From NCBI GenBank assembly GCA_029204225.1, contig CM055095.1, forward strand, positions 52,303,836 to 52,367,835: DNA of 64,000 bases, given 5' to 3'. The DNA comes from Diphasiastrum complanatum. Taxonomy: Eukaryota; Streptophyta; Lycopodiopsida; Lycopodiales; Lycopodiaceae. How positions within the stretch are numbered: position 1 is the stretch's first letter; every line of letters starts with the position of its first letter. Position numbers and translations under genes: made by a program. The notes beneath the pieces are model-generated. The model was not told where the DNA came from, searched no databases, and was given only the letters and a program-made list of their open reading frames with translations. Below are positions 12,170-23,433 of this stretch, in pieces.

Positions 12170-12446
12170 TTGGCCCCCCCTCCCCTCCCCTCCCCACCTC
12201 TCTAGAAATGGGTTGCGCTGGCGCGGGGGCGCCATCACTCCCCTACCCTCACTGGCACCCTCGAGGGGGCGCCAGCCTGCTCACCACCAGGGGGCCCAGG
12301 CCCCGAGTGCCTCAGGGCCCGAGCTGCACGGCCCAGGCCCCCCGGTGGTGCTCAAGCTAGCCCCCCCCTCAGGGGCGCCAATGAGGGTAGGGGCACATTG
12401 CCATGCCCACTTTCTAGGGGGGGGGGGGGGGGGGGGGGGGGGGGGT
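12170..12446. repeat. GC-rich imperfect palindrome ending in poly-G
   Basis: The two halves are imperfect reverse complements. In the left arm CCCTACCCTCACTGGCACC (12241-12259) pairs with the complement of sequence at 12376-12393. CACCACC followed by a G run (about 12282) pairs with the stretch that ends in GGTGGTG near 12349. CTAGAAA near 12203 pairs with TTTCTAG at 12411-12417. The outer ends are C-rich (from 12173) and a run of G (12417-12445). Arms are roughly 130 bp. GC content is far above the rest of the window. Confidence 0.75.
12417..12445. repeat. Poly-G run of 29
   Basis: Twenty-nine consecutive G on the plus strand at the right end of the palindrome. Such a run could form quadruplexes and its true length may be misread in sequencing. 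Confidence 0.9.
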
Positions 12447-12856
12447 GTTCAAGGTCCCGCAAATTTCCAGGTTTGACCCGAAATTGGAGGTGTTTTGCAA
12501 AAGAGAACCATTCCAATTTCGATTTGGGGCTTCAGGGACATCTGGCCCAACGCCACTTTCTACGAGGGTGGGAGGGAAGGGGGGGCCACCTGTCCTCTTG
12601 AGACAGGTGTCCCCCATCAAGGCCCCGGGCCCCAAAAATAACTCGTGCACCTCCTCTCCTTGGCTCTTTTCATTTTTTGTAAACTATATTCAACCCTAGA
12701 TTTGAAAGAAATTGTAAACATGTTATAGGTTACCAAATCATGCATGTTTTAGCTTGATATGTCAAGCAAGAGCATGGCACCCATACCTACTAAATTGAAA
12801 GATTGGAAAATGATCAATATAAGTTATTGATCAAGCACATGCAAAGGATGTGGCGG

Positions 12857-12858
<2 letters not shown>
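12447..12858. other. No gene seen; small inverted repeat
   Basis: CGAAATTGGA (about 12479-12488) and TCCAATTTCG (about 12511-12520) form a perfect 10-bp inverted repeat. Otherwise no feature was recognised. Confidence 0.5.

Positions 12859-12901
<43 letters not shown>
12859..12901. repeat. (CT)n microsatellite
   Basis: About 43 bp of CT repeat. Confidence 0.97.
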
Positions 12902-12904
<3 letters not shown>

Positions 12905-13564
12905 CTCATGGATGGTTCTTTGCTCTAATCTGCTCCGCTTGCACAAAAAAAGCTGAAAAAAAATGTAAACAATTTTTTACAAAAAATGAAAAGACAAAAA
13001 ACAATCCCAAAATAAAGCAAGCACAGAAAAAGATCTATAAAGAGAGAAAACAATATTCCTCAAAAGAAAAAAGCAGAAAAAAACTGGAACACAAAAATGA
13101 GGAAAAACAATTGATGGAAAAAAAAATCAAGAAAAAAGGGGAAAAAACAGAAAATTTGGGACAAATTTTATGTAGATGATAAATTATCATCATTTATGTA
13201 GATGATTATTCTTCATAGTTCCATAGCGCATTTGGATCAGCGAAGGTTCAAGGATCATCGCACGGGCGCGGCCCCCTAACCTGTATCCACCTAATAGCTT
13301 AATAGATCATGTTTTGCTTTTGATCTTCCTCTGATTAGACCTGGTTTAGAGCTTCCCTCTTTGACCGTTGCTCAGCAGAAAACTAAATTGATTATACATT
13401 CCCTCGATGTTCTAGTTAATAAATGCACATATCCTTACTCTATGCCACATGCTACTTCCAAAAGTCTTCAAGTAGAAGAACTAGAGACCATAAAACACAC
13501 GAACTGCCTCTAACTCCTTTCCATAACAGATTTGCCCACGGGCTTTCATAACAAACTAGAATTT

Positions 13565-13719
13565 GAAAAACAGCACAAAATTCAGGCAAGGTTCAAGCGT
13601 CTTATCTTGCATAGAAAATTCACATCCGTTTGTTTGTGTGCGTGTGAAAAACAACACAAAATTCAGACAAGCGTCTTCTCTTGAATAGAAAATTCACATC
13701 CGTTTGTTTTTGTGTGTGA
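13565..13719. repeat. 81-bp tandem duplication
   Basis: GAAAAACAGCACAAAATTCA at 13565 recurs at 13646 with one change in that stretch. The following phrases (GCGTCTT..TCTTG, ATAGAAAATTCACATCCG) also repeat. The second unit has lost a few bases. The surrounding 12.9-14.0 kb shows no gene. Confidence 0.85.
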
Positions 13720-14009
13720 TTGTGTGCACGCGCGCGAGAAAGTGAGACGGGGAGAGAGAGAGAAAGACCCAGCGGTCATGCAGACTACCTTGGTACCTTT
13801 AGAAGGTTAAATGTCATGCTAGTTAAAAATTTTGAAAATTTTCTTATAACATACAACATAATTATATGTACTGTGGTTGAAATATACACACATTTTATTT
13901 GGTACCCTTGAAATAGGCATACCATGTGAAAGCTGGAAGAAGAAAAAAACCATCAGATTGAAAGGGGGTACATGTCAAATTTCAAGCCTGACCACCACCC
14001 AAAGTCCTG

Positions 14010-14710
14010 TAGATTACTCTGGCTTAAATGAAAACCAACTCAGGTCATCACCACAAAATATTCTAAGGCTTGTCAAGTGAAAATCCTGGTCTTGCCAAAA
14101 GTAAATCTTTCCCAATGTCAAAACACTTACATACATAAAGTTGCACATGCGTCATCTAACATCAAGCAAAACAAGTTGCCCAAATGAAAGATCCCCCTTT
14201 TCTAGTCCAAGCTTCTCTACTATAGACTCCATAAGATCACGCAAAACAAGCATATGACGATATTTTCTAGATTGGCAGCTAGCTGGACCTTGGGCAACAT
14301 AACGTAATTATACAAACTTGGCACTGAATGGCAACTGAACGTATCAACACCCCTTTCCGATTATAAGCTTTTTTCTACTCGATATACGCTCGATTGAGTC
14401 CACACTATTCACAATCTCAACTGCACAAACATTATCTCTTACCTTGTACCTAATTGCAAAGCCACATTCGTTTACAAACTAAAAAATTCCACACAATCCT
14501 GCAATTTTGAACTAGTATGACATGAAACCAATTCAAACAAAAGCATCGTGAAGAACCTCCATAGGCCACCTACTTGGCAGCCCAGCACTCCTTGAAAGCA
14601 GCAAAGAATGGTGAGGCTTGCCTTAGCTTTCTAAGATAACTATACGCATTTTAGAAACCTACCACTATCATACACCTAATTAACTCTGCAAACAAAGCTA
14701 AAAAATATTA
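14010..14710. repeat. Copy 1 of a diverged 0.7-kb duplication
   Basis: Blocks shared with 15590-16260 in the same order and orientation include AATCCTGGTCTTGCCAAAAG (14082 and 15648), the ATCAAGCAAAA region, GAGTCCAC (about 14396 and 15940), the ATTGCAAAGCCA block, and CACCTAAT followed by TCTGCA. Divergence is considerable. On the minus strand the best shared block encodes KDLLLARPGF in both copies, but stops flank it. The origin is unknown; it could be a decayed gene fragment or an unclassified repeat. Confidence 0.7.
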
Positions 14711-15589
14711 TTTTTTTGGTGAAAACAATGTTTTCTGGTGAATATTTATTTTGAAAAATATTACAGGTAAATGGCTGCCAAATGAAACATAGTTTACGTA
14801 ATGAGGAGTATCTTAGACAAACTAACGAATATTGTAATACGAGTAAGATTGATTCACCTTTTGAGAACTACTATTAAACCAGGTGGGACAAATGACAAAA
14901 ACATCTTGAAATGTATCAGCCAGGACAAATGGCAAAACTGATTAAATTAACTAGAAGCATTTGTTATGCCTGATTCTAAGAATCTAAGTGTCAAGGATGT
15001 GACCAACTGCAAAATAATCTCAGCCAAATGGGTGCAAAAAGAGCGATCTAATGTTCGGAGAAAATACCGCATTCTTTATATGAATTGTTGGCTAGGTAAC
15101 TCCTAATCTACTCATATGATCAATACGTTAAAAATATGTACCATCATTTTGCAACAGTCATAATGTAATACCTTGCCACACTTTTTTCTAGAAAGTTTGT
15201 GCTTTTCTGGTATACATTCTTTATCATCAAAGATGTCCATGCACTGTAAACGACCTTGAGCAAAAATTAAAGCCCATTTGTATTATACCTGAAAAGTCAT
15301 CTTTCCCATTTACATAAGGCTCTCTTCATCAACCTTCTAGCCTAATGAATCATATCTTGCCCTTGATCGTCATGCTCTTTTCATCAACCTTCCAACTGTA
15401 TATTGAAAACAACCAGTTCAAGCTCATTTTTTAAGAGTTACATATAGTATGGAATATTGCAGGCTTGAACATACCTCACTCTTGCCTTTTTGACAGGCTT
15501 GAGCATATACCTTACTTTTCACTTTTTTGACAATTGCTCGAATATCAATTCTCAATTATTCCTGTTGAAATATGAATACATATCCTTGC

Positions 15590-16260
15590 CCTGACTTGGA
15601 GAGAAACCAACCAGGTCATCACCATAAAATACTGAGAACTTGTCAATCCAAAATCCTGGTCTTGCCAAAAGCAGATCTTTCAATGTCAAACCATTCATTA
15701 ACATGAAGTTGTACCTCAGTGACTATAAGACGATTGCATCAAGCAAAAAAAGAGTTGCCCGGCTGAAAGATCTGAAATCTTTGCTAATTATAACCTTCTC
15801 TATCAAAAAAAATTTCTTAGTATCACGCAAACTGACGATATATAGCCATAGAACATTGAGCAACATCATTGCCTTAAGCTACAACTGAAAGAGCCAACAT
15901 CTCTTTCTGATTGTCAGCTTCTTTCTGAATAGGATCTCGAGTCCACCTACTCAAACTTAAGTGCAGTAGAGCTCGAACTTCTTGTCTATCTTGTATTGGA
16001 TTGCAAAGCCAAGTTAATATAAAACTTCATGGACTCAGTTTCCTGGAGGGAACAAACCAGGGTCTTTTTCCAAGCAAAGCTCAAATTGGCACGACAGAAA
16101 AACGATGAAAGCTAAAACACAAAAAAGAGCCTCCACAGACCACATTCACAAGCAAAATGTTCTTGTGCTTCAGGACCCCAGCAAGGCTTGACATAGCTTC
16201 CTAACAAAACTTCTAGCGTTTTAAATAGCATGCACCTAATCAAGTCTGCACACACTCAAA
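15590..16260. repeat. Copy 2 of a diverged 0.7-kb duplication
   Basis: Partner of 14010-14710 at an offset of about 1.57 kb. On the minus strand it encodes KDLLLARPGFWIDKF followed by a short open stretch, then stops. The 14.7-15.6 kb spacer between the copies holds no recognisable gene. Confidence 0.7.
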
Positions 16261-16429
16261 AGTGGAAGATAGATAAGCTTATAAATGCCACTTCAAAATA
16301 GTCTGGTTCAGAAACAAGATTGACTAGTTTGCCTATGACGGATGACAAACGATGTGTAAAAAACATTTTGGTTATGACAGTATTGAAATTTGAATTTTAC
16401 CCTGACCCCTAGTTTACTAAACCCATAGA

Positions 16430-16795
16430 ATTAATGAACCGTGGGCGGTTCACCACAGTTCTGAGAACCGTACGGTTCTCAAAGTTTTTCGGCCATAGAG
16501 CCGTAGTGAACCGTGTAGTTATTGATTAATTAATTAATTTTTTAATTTTTTAGTTCTTTTATAAAACATTAATTGATTATTTATTTATTTATTTATGATA
16601 AACCGTACCACAGTTTTTTATTTATTTATGATGAACCGTACCACGGTTCATGAACCGTGGTACGGTTCGCAGACCCCACGGTTCTCAGTATGAAACATTA
16701 ACTGATTATTTATTTATTTATTTATTTATGAGGTTCATGAACCGTGGTACGGTTCTCAGACCCCACGGTTCTAAGAACCGTGGGTACTATGACTA
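16430..16795. repeat. GAACCGT / ACGGTTC repeat cluster
   Basis: The block is built from GAACCGT and its complement ACGGTTC, repeated more than ten times in both orientations, mixed with TTTA tracts (16577-16597 and 16705-16729). It contains a perfect 36-bp palindrome at 16633-16668 (GAACCGTACCACGGTTC, AT, then its complement). The unit (TTTA)n then GGTTCATGAACCGTGGTACG then CAGACCCCACGGTTCT occurs twice, at about 16645-16687 and 16734-16773. It is downstream of the A20/AN1 gene and not obviously part of a transposon. Confidence 0.85.
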
Positions 16796-17742
16796 AATCA
16801 TATGGATGTGGCCACACAACCTCGGATCAGCTTCAACTTTCTGCTTCACTGGGGCATGCAGGAACTAAAATTCAAACTCAAAAATTTTATAGCAACTGCC
16901 TGAACAAACAAAAAAACAGTAGACTTTTTAAGCAGAAAAATGTACCTTAACAACTCACATTTCAAAGATCTTGGACTCTGTGCTTTTATTGGGGTAACAC
17001 CACAGGGAAGAACCAATGATCAACCAAGCATCACGTAAATGTTATATAATTGTTTCAACAACCTAACAATAAAATTGGCAAAGCTAAAATAACTAACTTT
17101 GAAATGATTTTATGTGCAGCATATACATATCACTGTAAGCCAATCTTAAAATCTATGATCATTCCGAAACACTCTGTTTTCACTCCCGCACTACTTGCTT
17201 TGACTCAAAAACAATCCACATCCTAAAATCACAATTCTTCAGTGACCTAAATTTACCACAAAATTCATCTCTTGCGGCACAGAAAATTCAAAAGAAACTC
17301 AGAAGCGCAGCTTTAAATAATTCCAGAAACAGGAAGCAAAAAACAAAAGAACATAAAAGCATTGCTAAAGATTTTTGTCTTACCACTAAAAAGTTGTATC
17401 AAGCTTTAGATGATAGCGTGAGCAATTTCCATACAATATACGCATCATAATACGGCTGTTAGACAGATGAAAAGAGTTCCTGGTAAAAGCAGTTGATAAT
17501 GGGACAGGCTTACGCGTCAGAGCAGAAACTTTTGAAAGTTAAAAGTTTTAGTATATAGACCTCAAGCTAAGAACAGATTCCATATATTTCCCAAAAACAT
17601 CTAACCAAAGACTGCATGATTGACTTGCTGCATTTAAGCCTCAAAAGAAAAATCATATGAAAGATCATGCAAACAGAGGCTTGGGTTGCTCTTGGAACCC
17701 ACTGCGGCATCTACAAATTATGGAAGATTTAGTGCCAGATAT

Positions 17743-18285
17743 TCATATCTTTTCAACCTTATCAGCCTGAACCAAAGGATTTGCCTTGGCTATGGCATCT
17801 CGTCCTGCAGCCTTGTAGTCGAAAGAGCACTTATGCTTGTCAGAATAACGATGCAATGAACAAAAAATATCTCCACACCGACATTTGAATCCTGTCAATC
17901 CCACACGCTTATTGCAGAAAAAGCAGCGATTTGCAGGACGAGATGGACTCGCCTCCTGTGAATTGATTGGAGCAAGAATACTTGGATATACAGGCTTGCT
18001 CACATGTACATCCACAGATTCTTCAACTTGTGCTTGTGCACCTGCTGCATTTGTTATATTCAAAGCAAGCTGGTTCGGCAAGATTGATGCCGACATCATC
18101 TCCACAGCAGCTTTTTCTGAGGTAACCCTTGCCTGCACCAAAACAAGATCTCTGTAACATTTAGAACACATGTTCATGGTTGCCTTACTTCCGAAGAAAC
18201 CACAATTATTTGTGCAATAAGTCGGTCCTTCGGGGGGCTGGCATCCTGTTTCCTCCTGGTCCAATTTCCAGCTTTCCTGAGCCAT
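17743..18285 (-). CDS. SAP: A20/AN1 zinc-finger stress-associated protein
   Basis: A 180-residue protein with the standard plant SAP layout. The N-terminus (MAQESWK) leads to an A20 zinc finger with Cys 24, 28, 40 and 43 (Cx3Cx11CxxC). A less conserved linker of about 75 residues follows, then an AN1 zinc finger with Cys 121, 124, 135, 137, 142, His 145, His 151 and Cys 153. The C-terminus is the usual AIAKANP...DKVEKI. All zinc ligands are present and the frame is intact. In this family A20 binds ubiquitin and the proteins act in abiotic stress responses, sometimes as E3 ligases; that role is family knowledge. The start is ATG 18285: the frame extends 9 bases upstream only through a GTG. The coding part is uninterrupted, as is usual for SAPs. 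It is the only host gene I can support in this window. Confidence 0.96.
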   Translation of the reverse strand: MAQESWKLDQEETGCQPPEGPTYCTNNCGFFGSKATMNMCSKCYRDLVLVQARVTSEKAAVEMMSASILPNQLALNITNAAGAQAQVEESVDVHVSKPVYPSILAPINSQEASPSRPANRCFFCNKRVGLTGFKCRCGDIFCSLHRYSDKHKCSFDYKAAGRDAIAKANPLVQADKVEKI

Positions 18286-18293
18286 ACTGCTCA

Positions 18294-18930
18294 CTACGTA
18301 GACAGGTGAAATGTTTTGTTTTGAGTAGAGCGAAAAAGAGGATGTAAGTCCTCTCAGCGATCTCCTTTATATCACAAGGGATACAACTCGCTTGTTGAAA
18401 CCTTGTGATGTAAAGTCTAACCAACAAGAGGTGAACAATAGTCTAAAATCCACCGAAAACCTCACAATGAAAGAAGGAACGCGAGCCAGAATCAGAATTG
18501 TATCTCTGCAACTCTACTTTCTAGCCTTTCGAAAACGTTCCCAGGGTAAGAGAAGCTTAGCCGAAGACCATGCACAGGTGACCTGTAAAAAGATTCAAAG
18601 ATACATACTTAATAAGTTTGCCTACGGAGTATACACCACCAATAAATGACTTGAATCACGCTTTAATTTACATCGACTTCTGAGAGCAGGCCACTTCGAT
18701 TTCCTACTTCCAAATCCAAAAGATTCCAAATAAAATCTTATTCAGAGCTTGATGCGTTCAGATCTAGTCCTGGCTGAACAGACGACAAGATCCGGCACCA
18801 AAATCTTCCGTTCTCAAAACTCTGCCGCAATAGGTCATTGACGAACAATAATACACAAAGCCTTACATAAATAAAACGACCAAGCAAGAAATTTAATCTG
18901 ACCACAACACAAGCCTTATTTTCGACTCAC
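18294..18930 (-). other. Probable 5'UTR intron of the SAP gene
   Basis: On the minus strand a strong donor, CG|GTGAGTCG, lies at 18930. A pyrimidine-rich tract then ends in TAG at 18294, nine bases before the start codon; a CAG at 18287 is an alternative acceptor. The implied intron is about 637 bp. Plant SAP genes often have a single intron just upstream of the start codon, so the position fits the family. No cDNA evidence is available. Confidence 0.6.
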
Positions 18931-19066
18931 CGTTCACAGTACTTTGCCTTACAGATCCCACCGCCTACGACCTGGCGAGCCTTCAGAGACCAGGAGGCAC
19001 ATGCAACAGGCTCTGAGTCTACGGCGACGAAGGCAGGGAAGGCAAGCAAACTGTATATAAACGCGC
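18931..19066 (-). promoter_or_regulatory. Putative SAP core promoter and first exon
   Basis: A TATATA box (19054-19060, reading as TTTATATAC on the minus strand) lies about 120 bp upstream of the proposed donor, leaving room for a 5'UTR exon of roughly 90-100 nt. ACGCGC at 19061-19066 matches the CGCG box recognised by CAMTA factors, and overlaps the TATA region. The same box reads TATATAAA on the plus strand, so direction is not proven. Confidence 0.45.
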
Positions 19067-19251
19067 GATCCTGACTGGGAGAGATGGAAAAAGCCAGAAG
19101 GCTTGCGGACCCGCACCGCAGAGTCTTCCAAAAGATCGAGGATCGCGAAAGAGAGGGAGGAGTTTCTTCGAAAAAAGAGACGACGACGAAGAAAGAAGGT
19201 CGTGCCAGCTATGGCGGCAGACTTGACCCCCCTCGTGGCTAATTCTCATGA

Positions 19252-19293
19252 CTCATCATCATCATCATCTTCCTCCTCCTCCTCCTCCTCCTT
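19252..19293. repeat. (TCA)n(TCC)n microsatellite
   Basis: Trinucleotide repeat upstream of the SAP promoter. It gives spurious poly-Ser or poly-Glu frames. Confidence 0.9.
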
Positions 19294-19606
19294 GCTTTCA
19301 CAATAAAATTGTTCTAGAATAATAAGCCTAGCAAGACAAGGGCCCCTCCCCCAAGTTCCAACCCAACCCCCCCACCGGCCCCAAATTGCCTTGCACACAA
19401 AGCCCTTGTATCGTAACGGCACGAGATGATTTAAAAGGCTCAAGCCTTGCAATGTAAAATCTTGTTCATCTCAACATCGTTGGATTCCATTACGAACCTT
19501 CAACTTTTGTCGTGTTTTCAAGATCCACCACTGAAAAGAGTTCAAGTAGCAAGTCTGCCACTTGGCAAAAATTCCAAGTGATGCAACGTGAACTGTCCTG
19601 TGCCGT

Positions 19607-19716
19607 CACTCGTTCATCTGTTATCACAATGACTTGCCCGAATACCAATGTAGACTAGAAAACTTCACTCGTTTATCCGTTATCACAATGACTTGCCTGG
19701 ATACCAATGTAGATTT
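19607..19716. repeat. 60-bp tandem duplication
   Basis: CACTCGTT, GTTATCACAATGACTTGCC and ATACCAATGTAGA occur twice at an offset of 59-60 bp, with a few substitutions. Confidence 0.85.
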
Positions 19717-20169
19717 AAAAAATTCAGACAATTTCAAGGTAGTTTTTTGGGAATAGCGTATTCTGCACCATCACTGGAATGCCAGTGATGGTGCAAACAC
19801 AATCCAAGGGTGGTGGTGGGTGCTCCACCACCTCCCCATCTCTGCTTGCCCTTCCATTGTTGGATGGAAGGGCTCCAACACTGCCACAGCAGTGGCAATG
19901 TGGAATATGTTGCTCTAGTTTTTTGTCATGTTGCAAACTCTAAAATTTGAAATGTGAAATGAGAGCTGGTCTAAAATTCTTTTTTGTTTCAATTGAAAAT
20001 TTTGATATCTTGTGAGATTTTTTATTTCTTTAAGATTTTCATGTTTTGCTACATTTATAACAAGGTCATCTCAAAAATCACAAGCATCTTTGCCCATGCA
20101 TGCTAGAAAATGAAAACATAAGTACTATAGGGTGGTCAATGCAAAGGGCCGCCCCCATATCTCATTATT

Positions 20170-20170
<1 letters not shown>

Positions 20171-20229
<59 letters not shown>
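20171..20229. repeat. (CT)n microsatellite
   Basis: About 59 bp of uninterrupted CT repeat. Confidence 0.98.
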
Positions 20230-20232
<3 letters not shown>

Positions 20233-21955
20233 ATGCAGTGGAGCTGCCATTTCCATTGAACTAGCCATTAAAATAGGTTGAGTAGCAATGGAGAACCAAT
20301 GCTCCTTCCAAATTTGGGTGCACTTTCTCCTATGTGGCATAGCATGTGTGCCACCTCATATGCCACACAGGGCAATGCTACTTGTAATTGAAACCCTCAA
20401 CATCCTTTTAGGTTCCCAATTGCCATGTCATTATTCCACTTGCCGAATTGTGTAGAAGTCTTATCAAAAGAAAAGAGAAGCCTTGCAATCTTAGGAAAAA
20501 TAGAAACTTTACAATTTTTAACCCTCAAAATCCTCAAGAGAACATGGCCCCACCACCTCAACTTCAAATTCCACACGAAAGTCTAAAAGAAATCAACTCT
20601 AGACCAACCATGATAGAGGGAGAAGGCAAGCTTTCTACAATTAAAAGAATGAAAAACTACACAACTTTCAATTCAAACTCGCCTAGAAGAGAGATGATGA
20701 TGCCAACTTTGTAGAAGATCACAAGAGGCCCTGCCTAAATGAAAAGTGCGTGATGTTGTGCCATGAGTAAAATGGCTACCTACAAAACTAAATATGATGA
20801 AAAATCTAATATTAAACTCTACTCAACAAGCACAAAATGCAAACTACTAAGCTTTATATGCAATATAATGTTTGACATTAATTAAGATGATTACTTTTTT
20901 TTCATTATCATGAATGGGAATAGGTTGCACCTAAAATCTACAAGTGCAAACAATGACGGTTTATATGGGATGTGATGCTTGTTGACACAAAGGTAACAAA
21001 ATATAGAGAAGTTGTTGAAACATTATATACTCATAAAGAATAAAAAAACATATTTTGGGGCCAATACTTGATTTAGGATAATGAATAAAAGCCAAAATCC
21101 AACAACTTACAAGAACACTATAAATTTAAAAAACAAAAATTAAAAAATGTTGACATTATGACTCTCTTTTCCTTACCGTAAATGGAAATACATTTTAATA
21201 AAGCTATAAGTGCAAAACATTTATAGTTCACATGCAACATGTTGGCAACTTAGAACAAACCTCATAGGACTAGCCACTAAAATGCAGAGAAGGTTACAAA
21301 AGAATTGAATGCCAAAACATTTTATACTTATGAATATCTATAATTTGAGGACCTCTTGAATGGGAATATTGAATTAAATCAAACATTAAATATTCCAAAA
21401 AAGTACTTTGCACGTCATATGAGCTTTGTAAGTTATATAATATCATCCAAATGTATATACATGTAGTCTATATAATCACACATTCATAATATCTATTATA
21501 GATTTCACATTACTCGATACTAGTAATTGATAAACATCTAGTGATGGTTAGGTCTAGAGAATGTGCTCATCTCATTTTTTTTAATGCTTTGAAATGATTT
21601 TCTTTCAAGCCACAAAAAAATTCTTTACATGATGCTAGATGGCAAATACACTTATGAATTGACTCTCTTACATAGTTCAACTTTTGAAGTAATTACGTTG
21701 TAAGTGTTTTTTTTTTTTTGGTCCAAGTCAAGCACATCAAACTTTCAATATTATGTAGTGTAAAATTATTACGTAACATGTCTTCATGAACCATGTGGAC
21801 TGCTTTTCTATCCCTAGAGGTACTCTGCTCTCTGCACATAATTTCACTCATTGTACATTGTATCACAAAAAACAGACAATAAAAGAACTATTCATAAATA
21901 ACTGGGAAAATGCAAAAAAAGGTGAAAAGTAAATAAATCAGAAAATGATGAAAGT
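20230..21955. other. No gene seen
   Basis: AT-rich sequence with short open frames only. The end nearest 21955 may contain the 3' non-coding part or LTR of Gyp-1, but no second copy is present to define it. Confidence 0.5.
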
Positions 21956-23433
21956 TTATACAGTGGGAGGTAAGTGGTAATAGCGCCTTAGCCGACTACC
22001 ATTTACCAAGGTTGGTAAAAGATCACCCTCCAAAGTGGTCAATTGAACTGCGCAATTTTCAAATATTTTAATCACTCGATAGGGTCCTAGGCCAGAAGAT
22101 TTCAATTTGCCTTTTGTGACCTTGCTCTGATACATCAATGCTAGGTCACCTTTGTGTAAGTCCTTTTGTTTAAGGACTGGTCATGTCAGGCTTTGCGGCG
22201 TCTCTTTTCGGTGTGTAATGCATGCAAGGCAATGGTTCGGGTTTTGCATAGATTCATCAGTAAGCCTAATCGATGCTGGGTAGACTTACTTGTGTCTAGT
22301 CATTCTGTCACGGCCACTCATAGGCTAGGGACAATGAATTCAACGGGCATTACAACCTCAAGCCCAAAGGCTAATTGAAATGGGGTATGGCAGTGGCAAG
22401 CTTATAGGTTGTCCAAAATGCCCATAACGCTGCTTGGAATTTGTGCTCCCAGTCGGATCTACTGGCTTCCACAGTTTTCATAATAATATTGCATAGAATT
22501 TTGTTGGAAGATTCGGCTTGTACATTACAACGGGGATAATAAGGTGTACTCTTGCAATAAACCACAAGGAATTCGGGTAGAAGTACTCCTACTGTCTCAT
22601 TCAAGAAGTGAGTTTCCCGATCACTCACAAGTTCTAAAGGGCATCGGAAGCGCGTAATAATGTTCTGATAGAGAAACTTAGCTATGTTGGTTGCATTGGC
22701 TACTCTAACGGCCTTCGCTTCTACCCACTTCGTAAAATAATATGTTGTAGCTATGATGTATCGGGCTTGACTTCCTCTAGCAGCAGGGTAGATCGAATCA
22801 ACATAATCTATGTCCCATTTTTCAAAAGGGTTTTCTGCTATGATAGGCTTTAAAGACATAAACTCAGATCTTCTCAGTTTTGTGGTTCGTTGGCAAACAT
22901 CGCAGTGTTTCACAAAGGTTGCCACATCACGGTGTAAGGTAGGCCACCAAAATCCTTCTTGAAGGACCTTTCGAACAGTAGCGTCAGCTGCCAAGTGCCC
23001 GCCAAGTGACTGCCAAAATCCTTCTTGAAGGACCTTTCGAGCAGTAGCATCGGCTGCCAAGTGACCGCCACCAATCCCTTCATGAGTTGCACTAATAATA
23101 GGTTTTATCTCATGGTCCAATAGGCATCTTCGGAGAATATGTCTATTCTCATTCGATATAGTTGCCCAACTATCAAATTTCATTGATCTAGGGAAGGTAG
23201 TGAAGGATCAGGTCGTCCCCTCACAAGATACTCAACAATGTCGGCAGCCCACTCTAGATCTACATCCGCATGAAAGATGTGAGCATCCGGAAGTTCATCA
23301 TCAACTCCCACTTCTTCTCGGTGTGTCGTCAATCTAGAAAGGTGGTCAGCCAAATAATGTTGTTTTCGGTCCTAACCACTATTCGAAATTTAAACTCTTG
23401 TACTTGTAAAAGCCATCATGTAATACTGCCCGT
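21956..23433 (-). pseudogene. Gyp-1 segment 3: RNase H end and integrase (Ty3/gypsy)
   Basis: The 3' part of a gypsy pol gene. Reading from 23433 downwards, it starts with the end of RNase H (WLLQVQEFKFRIVVRTEN, then LSRL in a shifted frame). Next come the connection domain, the integrase zinc-binding region (VKHCDVCQR near 22885) and the integrase core (PFEKWDIDYVDSIYPAA). The C-terminal integrase block GLGPYRVIKIF...NGSRLRRYY lies at 21956-22138. A 22-residue in-frame tandem duplication (GGHLAADATARKVLQEGFW copied twice, 66-bp offset) lies between the first His and the Cys pair. Stops and frameshifts are present. The upstream half of the same RNase H resumes at 33442. Confidence 0.9.
22948..23080 (-). 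repeat. 66-bp in-frame tandem duplication in Gyp-1 integrase
   Basis: AATCCTTCTTGAAGGACCTT recurs exactly 66 bp apart (from 22951 and 23017), so 22 codons are duplicated without loss of frame. The two units differ at several positions, so the duplication is not recent. Confidence 0.9.

Noticed and set aside
12016-12699. Overlapping frames of 67-138 codons in the GC-rich block
   Set aside because: They result from low stop frequency in GC-rich palindromic sequence; Pro/Gly-rich products with no domain.
18286-18294. Start of the SAP protein at GTG 18294 (three extra residues)
   Set aside because: GTG is not a normal nuclear start in plants; ATG 18285 gives the family's usual MAQES start and the extra bases lie at a likely splice acceptor.
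19103-19306. Basic plus-strand frame upstream of the SAP gene
   Set aside because: It consists of Arg/Lys and Ser runs over a trinucleotide repeat and overlaps the likely SAP promoter; no domain.
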